Part shown: positions 53,484-62,435 of the stretch, piece after piece
Layout of the letters: each line of letters begins with the position of its first letter
Numbering within the stretch: position 1 is the stretch's first letter
Source of the DNA: CAVPJW01 sp963705525
GTDB taxonomy: Bacteria > Acidobacteriota > Vicinamibacteria > Vicinamibacterales > CAVPJW01
DNA length: 64,000 nt
NCBI GenBank assembly: GCA_963705525.1
Contig: CAVPJW010000006.1
Location: 434,001-498,000 of the forward strand
Direction of reading: 5' to 3'
The notes under the pieces: model-generated
Database searches by the model: none
What the model was told of the DNA's origin: nothing
Seen by the model: the letters and a program-made list of their open reading frames with translations, nothing else
Translations under genes and position numbers: made by a program

Positions 53484-54605
53484 GTGGTGTTGCCGCTCCC
53501 AAGCTGGCTGATGGCTTCCTGCGTTTCTCTCCTTCTCGCGCTGCTGCTGGCGACGCCGGCGGCCTCTTCCCAGAAGAATCGTGTCGAGGCACTCGCGCAG
53601 GAAGGCTTTACCGCCCTCAAGGACGGAGAAGGGGAGAAGGCGAGCGTGGCGTTTCGGGACGCCATTCTGCTGGATCCGAACAACGCACTCCTGCACTTCG
53701 GGGCCGGCCGCGCGGCACGAATGCTCGGCCGCGATCTTGATGCGCGCTATGAGCTGCAACGAGCGCTGGCTCTCGATCCCCGATTCGCTCCTGCGGCCGT
53801 GCTGCTGGGTCAAATCGCGTATGAAGGCGGTGAGCTGGACGTGGCTATACGAATGTACGAAAAGGCCCTCGAGTCGGTTCCCGACGAGCCGCGTCTGAAG
53901 CAGCAGCTCGACGAATGGCGGAAGGAAGCGAGTGTCCACGATTCCTTCCAGCTTGAACCAGGCACTCACTTCACCGTGCTCTTCGAGGGGCCGGAAGAGA
54001 AGCAACTCGCCGAACGTGTGCTCGGTGTGCTCGAGCCTGCCTACTGGCGAATCGGCCGCGCGTTCGACGCGTATCCACCGCAGGTCATTCAGGTCATCCT
54101 CTACACTCGCGAACAATTTCGGGATGTCACGCGAACACCCGGGTGGGTGAATGGCGCGTTCGACGGGCGGATTCGAGTGCCCGTGCGCGGTGCCAGCGGG
54201 AACGAGCGGGAGCTGGATCGCGTGCTGACGCACGAGCTCGTCCATGCGATTGTCAGGAGCGTGGCCGGGCGCGATGTGCCCACGTGGTTGAACGAAGGCC
54301 TGGCGGTCGTTTTCGAAGGAAGCGATCTGGCGTGGGCCGAGCGGCGAGTCAAGCAGGCCGACTCGCTGATCCCTCTCAGCGAGCTGGTCGGCAGCTTCAT
54401 GGGATTCGACCAGCAGCGCGCCTCACTGGCCTATGCGGAGAGCGCGCTGGCCGCGAAGTTCCTGACCGACAAGCTCGGTGATCTCCTCCCGCAGTTGCTT
54501 CAGGACATTGCCCAGGGCCATTCCGTCGAGGCCTCGATCGCCCGTCTGGATCTGTCGCTCGTCGACTTTCAACAAACCTGGGAACGCAGCCTGGGTCGTC
54601 CGTGA
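53484..54605 (+). CDS. TPR protein with peptidase-MA-type metallopeptidase domain
   Basis: A protein of 373 residues. A signal peptide (ASCVSLLLALLLATPAASSQ) leads to about three TPR units (VEALAQEGFTALKDGEGEKA, NALLHFGAGRAARMLGRDLD, PAAVLLGQIAYEGGELDVAI). From about 160 a gluzincin domain follows, with the zinc motif THELVHAIV (His250, Glu251, His254) and the third ligand in WLNEGLAVVFEGS (Glu271). It is therefore likely to be an active exported peptidase, with TPRs perhaps choosing its partner. The start is uncertain: GTG at 53484 or ATG at 53511, both giving a signal peptide. It converges on the MFS gene with an 18-base spacer. Confidence 0.85.
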   Translation: MVLPLPSWLMASCVSLLLALLLATPAASSQKNRVEALAQEGFTALKDGEGEKASVAFRDAILLDPNNALLHFGAGRAARMLGRDLDARYELQRALALDPRFAPAAVLLGQIAYEGGELDVAIRMYEKALESVPDEPRLKQQLDEWRKEASVHDSFQLEPGTHFTVLFEGPEEKQLAERVLGVLEPAYWRIGRAFDAYPPQVIQVILYTREQFRDVTRTPGWVNGAFDGRIRVPVRGASGNERELDRVLTHELVHAIVRSVAGRDVPTWLNEGLAVVFEGSDLAWAERRVKQADSLIPLSELVGSFMGFDQQRASLAYAESALAAKFLTDKLGDLLPQLLQDIAQGHSVEASIARLDLSLVDFQQTWERSLGRP

Positions 54606-54623
54606 CGCGAAGCGGCGGTCGAT

Positions 54624-56015
54624 TCACACCGTTCTGATGTTTGCCTTGTCTCTGCGGGCCGGTTTCACCGTATTGACGTCTTCCAGCGTACGGCCCGTGG
54701 TCGAAGGCGCGAAGGCCCCGACATTGACCATGACAATCAGCATGGCCATGCCGACGATGGAGAACATCGCCGTTGGTCCCAGTGCGTTCAGCACTGGCAG
54801 GAGAAGGAACGGCATCGCGGCGCTCGACAGCCGGCTGAGGCCATAGGCCGTGCCGGCCGCGGTCGCCCTGACGCCCGTCGGGAAGATTTCCGCCTGAAAA
54901 ATGTGAAACGCGTTCGAGAAGATGTTGCTCACGAGTGTGTAGCAGAATCCCAGCACCACAATCTGCGGTCCGTAAGTTGACATGCCGAGCGCCAGCCCGA
55001 ACACCGCCATCGCGCCCGCCGATGCCACGATGAGCCATTTGCGATCGATGCGCTCGACGATCGGTATCGAAAGCGCCGACCCGACCGGGTAGCCGACGAA
55101 AGCCAGCGACGTATAAGTCAGCGACGTGACGATCGTGAAGCCTTTCGCCGCGAGCACGGTCGGCACAATGGTGCCGAAGCCGTAATACCCGAACGGTTGA
55201 AAGATCTGAAAAACCCAGAGCATCAAGGTACGCCGCCGGTACTCATCTGAAAAGAGAACCGCGATCGGGGCGGCCGTCTGAATCGGCGGCTCGTGGCCCG
55301 GTGCGGCCCAGGCGAGAGCCGCGCCGGTCGCCACCGCCTCGGCTTCCATCGCGGCGACGATGGCGTCGGCTTCTTTCGTGCGGCCCTTCAGGTCGAGCCA
55401 TCGCGGCGACTCCGGCAGACGACTGCGAAGCAGCCAGACAATCGCGGCGCCGAGCGATCCCACGGCAAAGAGCCACCTCCAGCCTTCGATGCCGAACGGA
55501 GCGATCGGCACGAGCGCGCGCGCGAGAAATCCCACCGCCGGAACACCGAGAAATCCCAGCGTGTAGGCGATGGCCGTATAGCGCCCTCGATGACGGGCCG
55601 GCAGCATCTCACTCAAATAGGCGTCGCAGAGCGGCAGCTCTGCGCCGATGCCAATCCCGGCCAGAAACCGGGAAGCGATCAGCATCTCGGCGTTCAGGCT
55701 GAACGCACCTGCCAGCGTGAAGGCCGAGTACACGCCGAGATTCAGCATGAAGGCCGTGCGCCTGCCGATGCGATCGGCCATCATGCCGAGCGCCGTCGCG
55801 CCGACGAACATCCCTAGGAACGCCGAGCCAATGACCGCCGGCAGGAGGTTACGTCCCAGGTGAAAGTGATCGGTCAGGACCCGCCCGAGCACGCCGGCGA
55901 GGAAGATGTCGAACAGATCGAAAAAGGCGCCGATGCCGACGATGAGTGCAACCGCACGATGTGTACGAACGATCGGGAGGCGATTCAGCCGACTGGCGAC
56001 TGAGGCATCATCCAT
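54624..56015 (-). CDS. MFS transporter of the sugar/organic acid type
   Basis: A protein of 463 residues with twelve helices. The first-half loop motif GMMADRIGRRTAFMLN (the D-R-x-G-R-R signature) and the matching PESPRWL after helix 6 place it with metabolite:proton symporters (sugar porter or aromatic acid type). The final helices contain FQAEIFPTGVRATAAGTAYG. The substrate is not readable. I use the ATG at 56015. It is divergent from the ornithine cyclodeaminase-like gene across 65 bases, which hints at transport of a related amino acid, but this is only a positional argument. Confidence 0.85.
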   Translation of the reverse strand: MDDASVASRLNRLPIVRTHRAVALIVGIGAFFDLFDIFLAGVLGRVLTDHFHLGRNLLPAVIGSAFLGMFVGATALGMMADRIGRRTAFMLNLGVYSAFTLAGAFSLNAEMLIASRFLAGIGIGAELPLCDAYLSEMLPARHRGRYTAIAYTLGFLGVPAVGFLARALVPIAPFGIEGWRWLFAVGSLGAAIVWLLRSRLPESPRWLDLKGRTKEADAIVAAMEAEAVATGAALAWAAPGHEPPIQTAAPIAVLFSDEYRRRTLMLWVFQIFQPFGYYGFGTIVPTVLAAKGFTIVTSLTYTSLAFVGYPVGSALSIPIVERIDRKWLIVASAGAMAVFGLALGMSTYGPQIVVLGFCYTLVSNIFSNAFHIFQAEIFPTGVRATAAGTAYGLSRLSSAAMPFLLLPVLNALGPTAMFSIVGMAMLIVMVNVGAFAPSTTGRTLEDVNTVKPARRDKANIRTV

Positions 56016-56080
56016 GGGGATAGTTGCGCCGGCGTCGAGTCCGGGCAAGACTGTATATCAGAAGAAACGGAGCGGCGAGC

Positions 56081-57349
56081 GTGGATCACAGCGAGCAGGA
56101 GGCACCCGTCGGGGCTGACGCAGGCCAACAGGCGACATCCGCCCGTCCGAGCGAGGTTCTCGTTGCGGAGGGACACCTCGTCGACTCGCAGCTCCTCAAC
56201 GTCATTTTCGACACCGTCATCCGACATCACGGCGCATTCGATGTGCAACGATTCGAGATCGGCCGCACCAACAACGACTTCTCACACCTCACCATCAAGG
56301 TGTCCGCAGCCGATCGGCCCACGCTCACGCAGCTCATCGAACAACTGGTGCCGCTCGGGTGTCATCTGGCGACCGAGCTCGATGCACGCATCACCGATGC
56401 CGATCAGGACGGGTGCGCGCCCGAAGACTTCTATTCGACGACGAACCAGAGAACGTCGGTGCGCCACGGGGGACGATGGCTCGACGTCGACCGTCAGCGG
56501 ATGGATGGCGTCGTGGTCATCGAAGGGGGTCGGGCCATCTGCAGGAAGCTGCGCGAGGTCCGGCGCGGCGACAAGGTCGTCTGCGGTGTCGAAGGCGTTC
56601 GCGTGTCGCCTGATTTTCGCGATCGCGATCGATTCGGCTTCGCCTTCATGACCAACGATATCTCTTCGGAGCGCAGGGTCGAGGTCAGCGTCGGCAAAGT
56701 TGCCGAGATGATCCGTCAGGTCAAGCGAACCGGCGGACGCGTTGCGTTTGTCGCGGGACCAGTCGTGGTGCACACGGGCGGCGGCGCCTATTTCTGTGAA
56801 CTGATCCGCCGGGGCTTCGTTGACGTGGTGCTCGCCGGAAATGCTCTTGCGGTGCATGACATCGAACAGGCACTCTATGGCACGTCGCTCGGTGTGGATC
56901 TCGATCGAGGCATTGCGGTTGATGGCGGCCACAAGCACCACATGCGTGCCATCAATACCATCCGGCGGGCCGGAGGCATTCAAGCCGCGGTCGAGAAGGG
57001 TGTTTTGAAGTCCGGGATCATGTTCGAGTGCGTTCGGCGCAGCATCCCGTATGTTCTGGCCGGCAGCATTCGTGACGATGGCCCGCTGCCGGAAACGTTG
57101 ATGGATCTCGTGGCCGCCCAGGATCAATACGCGGCGCTCCTGGCCGACGCGACCATGGTCGTGATGCTCTCGTCGATGCTCCACGGCATCGGGGTCGGGA
57201 ACATGCTCCCTTCATGGGTTCGCGTCGTGTGCGTCGACATCAACCCGGCAGTTGTCACCAAGCTGATGGATCGCGGCTCGTCTCAGACCGTCGGCATCGT
57301 GACCGACGTCGGCCTGTTTCTCCACCTCCTGGCGGGAAGACTCTCCTGA
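56081..57349 (+). CDS. LOR/SDH-domain protein, archaeal-type ornithine cyclodeaminase-like
   Basis: A protein of 422 residues from GTG at 56081, with GGAG 8 bases upstream. It matches the family annotated LOR/SDH (TIGR00300): LVDSQLLNVIFDTVIRHHGA, FEIGRTNNDFSHLTIKV, VFSP-like VEGVRVSPDFRDRDRFGFAF, IRQVKRTGGRVAFVAGPVVV, HTGGGAYFCELIRRGFVDVV and LAGNALAVHDIEQALYGTSL. Archaeal members convert ornithine to proline and ammonia with NAD, and the same domain forms the C-terminus of the cyanobacterial arginine dihydrolase ArgZ/AgrE. The arginine-degrading N-terminal domain is absent here. An ATG at 56024 would add a basic tail with no family support. Confidence 0.8.
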   Translation: MDHSEQEAPVGADAGQQATSARPSEVLVAEGHLVDSQLLNVIFDTVIRHHGAFDVQRFEIGRTNNDFSHLTIKVSAADRPTLTQLIEQLVPLGCHLATELDARITDADQDGCAPEDFYSTTNQRTSVRHGGRWLDVDRQRMDGVVVIEGGRAICRKLREVRRGDKVVCGVEGVRVSPDFRDRDRFGFAFMTNDISSERRVEVSVGKVAEMIRQVKRTGGRVAFVAGPVVVHTGGGAYFCELIRRGFVDVVLAGNALAVHDIEQALYGTSLGVDLDRGIAVDGGHKHHMRAINTIRRAGGIQAAVEKGVLKSGIMFECVRRSIPYVLAGSIRDDGPLPETLMDLVAAQDQYAALLADATMVVMLSSMLHGIGVGNMLPSWVRVVCVDINPAVVTKLMDRGSSQTVGIVTDVGLFLHLLAGRLS

Positions 57350-57371
57350 GACATCAGCGCGACGAGTGCGG

Positions 57372-58943
57372 TCAGCGAGCGGCCATCGAGCGGCCGCGCT
57401 GGGGCCGCTTCATGAGTAACACGAGCGGTACGAGCAGCAGGAACATCGTGCCCAGCAGTCGGAACACATCAACGAACGACACCATCGCGGCCTGCCGCGC
57501 CACGAGCCCCGCGATCGCGGCGTAGGCGCGCTCACCGGCCGTGACCGGGTCGGATCCGCTCGCGAGAAATCGTGCGCGGGCACCCGCCAGGGCCGAGCGA
57601 GCCGCCAGGCTGTAGGCATCGACATGCGACGCCAGCACGGTTTGATGCACCTGTTCGTACCGATAGAGCAGCGTGGTCGTCATCGCGATTCCGATGCTCG
57701 CGCCCAGATTGCGCATGAGGTTGAAGAGGCTCGTCGCGTTGCCCATGCGTTCGCGCGGAATCGGATCCATGCTGATGGTCGTGAGCGGCACGAAGATCAG
57801 CGACAGGCCCAACCCCTGCACGAACTGCGGCCAGAAGATGTCCCAGTAGCCCGCGTTCAGGTTCAGCCCTCCGAGCCAGAACAACGTGACCGCGCCCGTG
57901 AGCAGGCCAGTCGCGACGAGTTTTCGCGGATCGTAACGCCCCGTCAGCGTTCCCACGATGGGCATGCCGATGAACGAGCCGATGCCGCGCGGCGCCATGG
58001 CGATGCCGGCCTGCACTGAGGGATATCCCAGAAGCGTCTGCAACATCAGCGGCAGCAGCACGAGGCTCCCATAGAGCACGAATCCAAGCGTCGTCATCAG
58101 GAAAACGCCGGTCGAATAGGTGCGAATCTTGAAGATCCGGAGGTCGATCACCGGATGCTCCGCACGCCACTCGTAGACGAGGAACGCCGCGAGTGTCATC
58201 ACGGATATCACCATGAGCGCCGTGATCAGCGACGATTCGAACCAGTCGCGCTCCTGCCCCAGATCGAGCACGAGCTGGAGGGCGCCGATCCAAACTGCCA
58301 GCATGCCTATGCCCCAGTAATCGATGCGCTCGGACGCTCGTTTGAGATATGGCGGATCGAAAACGAACTGCCGCGTCATGAGGAGCGATGCAATGCCGAC
58401 TGGAAGGTTGATATAGAAAACCCAACGCCAGCTGTATGTGTCAGTCAGCCAGCCGCCGAGCACGGGCCCAAGGATCGGCGCGACGACGATGCCGAGACCC
58501 CAGAATCCCATGGCTTTGCCCCGTTCATGTGGAGGAAACGCTTCGAGGAGGACAGCCTGTGAGATGGGCTGCAGCGCGCCACCCGTCGCACCCTGAATGA
58601 TGCGGAAGACGACGAGGAACGGCAGGTTCGGCGCGACGCCGCAGAAGAGCGAGGCCAGCGTGAATCCCGTCACCGACGTCATCAGGAGGCGCTTTCGTCC
58701 AAAGTACGTGGCGAGCCAGCCCGTCAGCGGCAGGATGATCGCGTTGGCGACAAGGTACGACGTCAGCACCCACGTGGACTCTTCGATCGTGGCGGACAGA
58801 TTGCCCGCGATATGCGGGAGCGACACGTTGACGACGGTCGTGTCCAGCACTTCCATGAACGTGGCGAACATCACCGCCACGGCAACGATCCAGGGGTTGA
58901 CGTGTCGATGGGCGTGTTCCGGGGTTGTGCTGGGGTCTGGCAT
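57372..58943 (-). CDS. DHA2-type MFS drug exporter (EmrB/QacA-like)
   Basis: A protein of 523 residues with fourteen predicted helices. DHA2 marks are AVMFATFMEVLDTTVVNVSL, PHIAGNLSATIEESTWVLTS, WLATYFGRKRLLMTSVTGF and FRIIQGATGGALQPISQAVL. It is the inner-membrane motor of a tripartite pump; the coupled upstream genes supply the adaptor (58982) and the outer-membrane channel (60223). The gap from the adaptor gene is 38 bases. Substrates are probably hydrophobic or weakly acidic toxic compounds, as for EmrAB. Confidence 0.92.
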   Translation of the reverse strand: MPDPSTTPEHAHRHVNPWIVAVAVMFATFMEVLDTTVVNVSLPHIAGNLSATIEESTWVLTSYLVANAIILPLTGWLATYFGRKRLLMTSVTGFTLASLFCGVAPNLPFLVVFRIIQGATGGALQPISQAVLLEAFPPHERGKAMGFWGLGIVVAPILGPVLGGWLTDTYSWRWVFYINLPVGIASLLMTRQFVFDPPYLKRASERIDYWGIGMLAVWIGALQLVLDLGQERDWFESSLITALMVISVMTLAAFLVYEWRAEHPVIDLRIFKIRTYSTGVFLMTTLGFVLYGSLVLLPLMLQTLLGYPSVQAGIAMAPRGIGSFIGMPIVGTLTGRYDPRKLVATGLLTGAVTLFWLGGLNLNAGYWDIFWPQFVQGLGLSLIFVPLTTISMDPIPRERMGNATSLFNLMRNLGASIGIAMTTTLLYRYEQVHQTVLASHVDAYSLAARSALAGARARFLASGSDPVTAGERAYAAIAGLVARQAAMVSFVDVFRLLGTMFLLLVPLVLLMKRPQRGRSMAAR

Positions 58944-58981
58944 ACGGGAGCGATGCGGCGATGAGTCGCTCGCGACCCTTG

Positions 58982-60223
58982 CTACTTGAGGAAGACCGTT
59001 GCCGTGACCGACATGCCGGGCCGGAGAAGATGTTCCGGGTCCTGCCCGGCTTCGAGCACGACCTTCACTGGAACGCGCTGCACGACCTTCACGTAGTTAC
59101 CGCTGGCGTTCTCCGGCGGAAGCAGGCTGAATCGGGCGCCGGTCGCCGGCGAAATGCTGTCGACATGGCCGTCAAAGGTTCGCCCGCCGAGCGCGTCAAC
59201 CGACACGCGTGCGCGCTGTCCGACGCGCATCTTCTTGAGCTGTGTTTCCTTGAAATTGGCGGTGACCCAGACGTTGACCAGGTCCACGAGCAGCATCAGC
59301 GGTTGACCGGCTTGAATCACCTGTCCGGGTTCAACCGTCTTGCGGCTGATGACGCCCGTCGAGGGCGCCGTCACGGTCGCATACTGGTGATTCAACTGCG
59401 CCTGCTGGAGCTCGGCTTTCGCTTGCTGGACCTTCGCGGCCGCGGCGGCCGCTCGCGATCGGATTACGTTCATCTGCTGCGGCGCCGTGCGCGCCGATTC
59501 GAGGCCCGCACGAGCCTGCGTGACGGCGCCTCGCGCCTGTGCCAGGCGACCTTCGGCGACACGAACGCCCGTGAGCGCGACGTTGACGTCGGCCTGCGAG
59601 GCATCGGCGGCCGCGCGAGCGACCTCGGCGGCTGCAACGGCAGCGTCGTACTGCTGCTCTGAAATCTCATCCTTCGCGACCAGTCCCTTGAACCTTTCGG
59701 CGTCGCGCTCCGCCTTGGTGGCGTCCGCCTGTTTTTCCTTCAGGTGGGCCTGTTCCGCCGCGAGGTTTGCACGGGCGGCGTCCACCTCGTGCTCGGCCGC
59801 CAGCTCTCCGCCTTGTGCCTTCTCGAGCTCGGCTTGCGCCGTGCGGACGTTGCTCTCGGTTGTCGTCGCGCCCATCGGCACTCCGACGTCCGCGGCGCTG
59901 GCCGCCGCCTCGGCGTCGGCGAGTTCGGCCGCCGCGCGATCCGAGGCAACCTGGTAGTCCTTCGGATCGATCTCTGCGAGCACGGTGCCGGCCGAGACGG
60001 GCTGATTGTCGCGCACTGGGACACGAACCACCGCTCCGCCGACGCGCGCGGCCACTGGCGTAATGTGACCATCGACCTGCGCATCGTCGGTCGACTCTCG
60101 ACCGGAGTAGTGCCAGACGAGCAGAACAATCAGCAGCACGAGCACTCCCGCGATGCTGAGAAGGAGGCGCGCCCGGGATCTGATGAATCCCTGCTTTGGA
60201 CTCTCGACGGGCTCAACGGCCAC
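58982..60223 (-). CDS. HlyD/EmrA-type membrane fusion protein
   Basis: A protein of 413 residues with one N-terminal membrane helix (LLLSIAGVLVLLIVLLVWHY). A lipoyl half (ITPVAARVGGAVVRVPVRDN) is followed by a long alpha-hairpin (about 100-270, rich in alanine, glutamate and glutamine), then the second lipoyl half (ATVTAPSTGVISRKTVEPGQ) and beta-barrel (GQRARVSVDALGGRTFDGHV). It links the EmrB-like pump to the TolC-like channel. The GTG start shares one base with the channel stop (TAGTG), so the two are translated together. Confidence 0.92.
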   Translation of the reverse strand: MAVEPVESPKQGFIRSRARLLLSIAGVLVLLIVLLVWHYSGRESTDDAQVDGHITPVAARVGGAVVRVPVRDNQPVSAGTVLAEIDPKDYQVASDRAAAELADAEAAASAADVGVPMGATTTESNVRTAQAELEKAQGGELAAEHEVDAARANLAAEQAHLKEKQADATKAERDAERFKGLVAKDEISEQQYDAAVAAAEVARAAADASQADVNVALTGVRVAEGRLAQARGAVTQARAGLESARTAPQQMNVIRSRAAAAAAKVQQAKAELQQAQLNHQYATVTAPSTGVISRKTVEPGQVIQAGQPLMLLVDLVNVWVTANFKETQLKKMRVGQRARVSVDALGGRTFDGHVDSISPATGARFSLLPPENASGNYVKVVQRVPVKVVLEAGQDPEHLLRPGMSVTATVFLK

Positions 60224-61701
60224 TATCGTGATCCTCCCAGAAGCGTTCCGACGGACTCTTCCGCGACACCCAACGCCCGCGCCAGCGATGCCTTTGCGAG
60301 GTTGTGCGCGTACAGGCTGGAGATGTACGACTCGGTGGCCGTGGCGACGGACTCCTGCGCCTGGACCACTTCGATATTGCTCGTCACCCCCGCGGCGAAT
60401 CGGTCGCGTGCCTGCTTCAATTCTTCATTCGCAAGAGTGACCGCCGACTGTGTCGTTTCCACTTGCTCCTCGGCGGCCTTCACGTCGAGGAAGGCTGCGC
60501 GCACGTCATAGTCGATGCGCGCCCTGAAGTCGGCCAGCTCGGACTCCCGTTGTCCAAGCGCGGCGTCGGCCTCGCGTACGCGGGCCTGGACCCGCTTGGC
60601 ATCGAAGAGGGGCATTCTCACGTTGGCGGCGACGCTGAACGTCCCCTTGGCGCCGTCGAATGTCTGGCCGATGGTGCCGTAGTCGGCGTCGACCTGAAGC
60701 GCGGGCAATCGTTCGTTCCACGCGGCCTGGCGGAGCGCCCGGGCCGCGTCGAGGCGCGCCTTCGCCGCCTGGTAGTCGGCACGCGAGCCGTAAGCCCGCT
60801 GGAACGATTCCTCCATCGACATGGCGGGGAGGGCGGAGTAAGGCACTCGATCGGTCAGCTCGAATTGCTGGCCAAGCGGCAAGCCGATGGCGCGCGCAAG
60901 CTGGAGCTTCTCCTTTTCGAGCTCGTTCTGGGCGGCCGTCAGACGCTGCCGCTGGGTCTGGACCTGAACCTGGGCGCGCAGGACGTCAATCCCAGGCGAG
61001 AGGCCGACGCTCTTCAGGTCGACTGCGGTCTTGTGGAGCGCCTGAGCGGTCTCGTACTGGGCGCGCGTCGCCTCGATGCGACTCTGTGCGCTGATGCTTC
61101 GAAGGTACAGATTCGCGGCCACGAGCACCACGAGATCTCGCGCGTTCTTGAGACTCAAACGCTCCGCATCGAGCAGGGCGCTCCCGGCCTTCGCGTCGTA
61201 TGCCGCGGCGAGGTCCACAATGGGCTGTGTGAGATAAACGCGCGCGTCGAACACGTTGAAGGGCCCGATGAGCGGCGGGAAGCCGGCGACGCCTGTGAAG
61301 CCAAACGCTTCGAGGCTGATCTTCTGACGGGACTCGCCCACTTTTCCGGAGAGCGTCGGCAGGAGCTCGCTCAGGGCGCGCCAGCGTCCGCCCTCAGCCA
61401 AGCGCACGTTCTGTTCCTGGAGTAGCACGCCAAGGTTGTGCTGGAGCGCCCGTCTGATCGCGTCCACCAGCGAGAGCGGGAGAGAATCGGGCGTCAGCGT
61501 ATCAGCCGGCACTCCACCCAGGAAGGGATTCAACGCGATATCAACCGGCGTTGACTGGCGAATCGCTCCCTGCGACGCGCGATCCGAAGGCTCTGATTGA
61601 GCCGCTGCATCCGCGGCGCGCAGAAAATCAGGAAACAGGACAACGGCCAGGGCGATCGCGCACCGACCGCACGCTCGTCGAAGGGTCATAGGAGTACTCA
61701 T
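60223..61701 (-). CDS. TolC-family outer membrane efflux channel
   Basis: A protein of 492 residues from the ATG at 61701, with a signal peptide (CGRCAIALAVVLFPDFLRAA). It has the two-fold TolC helical-barrel repeat: LSLVDAIRRALQHNLGVLLQ with AYDAKAGSALLDAERLSLKN, then AKARLDAARALRQAAWNERL and NEELKQARDRFAAGVTSNIE. The final helix VVQAQESVATATESYISSLY closes the second unit. It is the exit duct for the coupled EmrAB-like pump. The start overlaps the tetR stop by four bases; ATG at 61689 is also in frame. The frame extends upstream to 62103, but that overlaps tetR and has no family match. Confidence 0.9.
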   Translation of the reverse strand: MSTPMTLRRACGRCAIALAVVLFPDFLRAADAAAQSEPSDRASQGAIRQSTPVDIALNPFLGGVPADTLTPDSLPLSLVDAIRRALQHNLGVLLQEQNVRLAEGGRWRALSELLPTLSGKVGESRQKISLEAFGFTGVAGFPPLIGPFNVFDARVYLTQPIVDLAAAYDAKAGSALLDAERLSLKNARDLVVLVAANLYLRSISAQSRIEATRAQYETAQALHKTAVDLKSVGLSPGIDVLRAQVQVQTQRQRLTAAQNELEKEKLQLARAIGLPLGQQFELTDRVPYSALPAMSMEESFQRAYGSRADYQAAKARLDAARALRQAAWNERLPALQVDADYGTIGQTFDGAKGTFSVAANVRMPLFDAKRVQARVREADAALGQRESELADFRARIDYDVRAAFLDVKAAEEQVETTQSAVTLANEELKQARDRFAAGVTSNIEVVQAQESVATATESYISSLYAHNLAKASLARALGVAEESVGTLLGGSR

Positions 61702-62321
61702 GGACGGCGCTCCGCGCCGTGCAGGAACATGGCGACGAAGGCCTCCGCTTGCGGCATGGCGCCGCCTTCGGGCGACAAGGCGTCGAGAATGGAGTCGTGC
61801 AGCATGCCGATGAACGCAGACGTCAGAAGGCGCGCGTCCGTGAATCGCACACGTCGCTGGCGGATGCCGGCGATCATGAGCCGCTCGACCCGAAGCCGGA
61901 GTCGCCGCTGATTGCGTGTGACGGTGCGGCTCACGCGATCGCGCAAGGTCCCGGCGAACCTGTTCCGATCCGCGAGATAGATCCGGAAGAATGCCCGCCG
62001 CGCGTCGAAGTACGCCAGCCAGCGCTCGGTAAGTTCGGCGATCTGCCTCGTAAAGCCCTTCGATGTCAGCGCAGGCTCGATGGCCTTGAAGAACTCGGCC
62101 CACTGCGCATCGATAACGGCGAGATACAGCTCGTCCTTGCTGGGAAAGAACTGATACACCCCGCCCACGCTGAACCCGGCCCCGCGGGCGATGTCGCGGA
62201 TGGAGGTTTCGTAGTAGCCGCGCTCGGAGAAGATGTGCTCGGCGGCCTCGAGCAGCAATGTCCGATCGGCGTGCCGATGGCGGATCTTACGGGCCAGCGG
62301 CCTGGCTGAACGTCGGTTCAC
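61698..62321 (-). CDS. TetR/AcrR family regulator of the efflux operon
   Basis: A protein of 207 residues. The N-terminal helix-turn-helix is LLEAAEHIFSERGYYETSIR, then DIARGAGFSVGGVYQFFPSK and DELYLAVIDA, the standard TetR pattern. The C-terminal part is a helical ligand-binding domain. It is the first gene of the tetR-tolC-hlyD-emrB operon, with coupled starts, and a candidate operator overlaps the -35 of its own promoter. The logic is autorepression lifted by a pump substrate. Confidence 0.9.
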   Translation of the reverse strand: MNRRSARPLARKIRHRHADRTLLLEAAEHIFSERGYYETSIRDIARGAGFSVGGVYQFFPSKDELYLAVIDAQWAEFFKAIEPALTSKGFTRQIAELTERWLAYFDARRAFFRIYLADRNRFAGTLRDRVSRTVTRNQRRLRLRVERLMIAGIRQRRVRFTDARLLTSAFIGMLHDSILDALSPEGGAMPQAEAFVAMFLHGAERRP

Positions 62322-62338
62322 ACTCTGAACTCAAAATC

Positions 62339-62375
62339 AGTATTGTGCGAAATCAATCGCGAGGTCAATCTCGCG
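62339..62375 (-). promoter_or_regulatory. promoter and inverted-repeat operator of the efflux operon
   Basis: Read leftward, TTGACC (62363-62368) and AATACT (62339-62344) lie 18 bases apart, about 18 bases before the tetR ATG. CGCGAG (62358-62363) and CTCGCG (62370-62375) form an inverted repeat with a 6-base centre that covers the -35 box, as expected for a TetR autoregulatory operator. The same hairpin could also act as a terminator for the permease gene upstream. Confidence 0.55.
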
Positions 62376-62435
62376 CCGACTCAGCCGCGGCCGTTCAGTG
62401 TGTCGACAGGAATTAGTGGCGTAGAGGGAGGACGA

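Noticed and set aside
56024..56080. Upstream ATG for the ornithine cyclodeaminase-like gene
   Set aside because: It adds an arginine-rich head (MRRRRVRARL) that no relative is expected to have; GTG at 56081 has a proper ribosome site.
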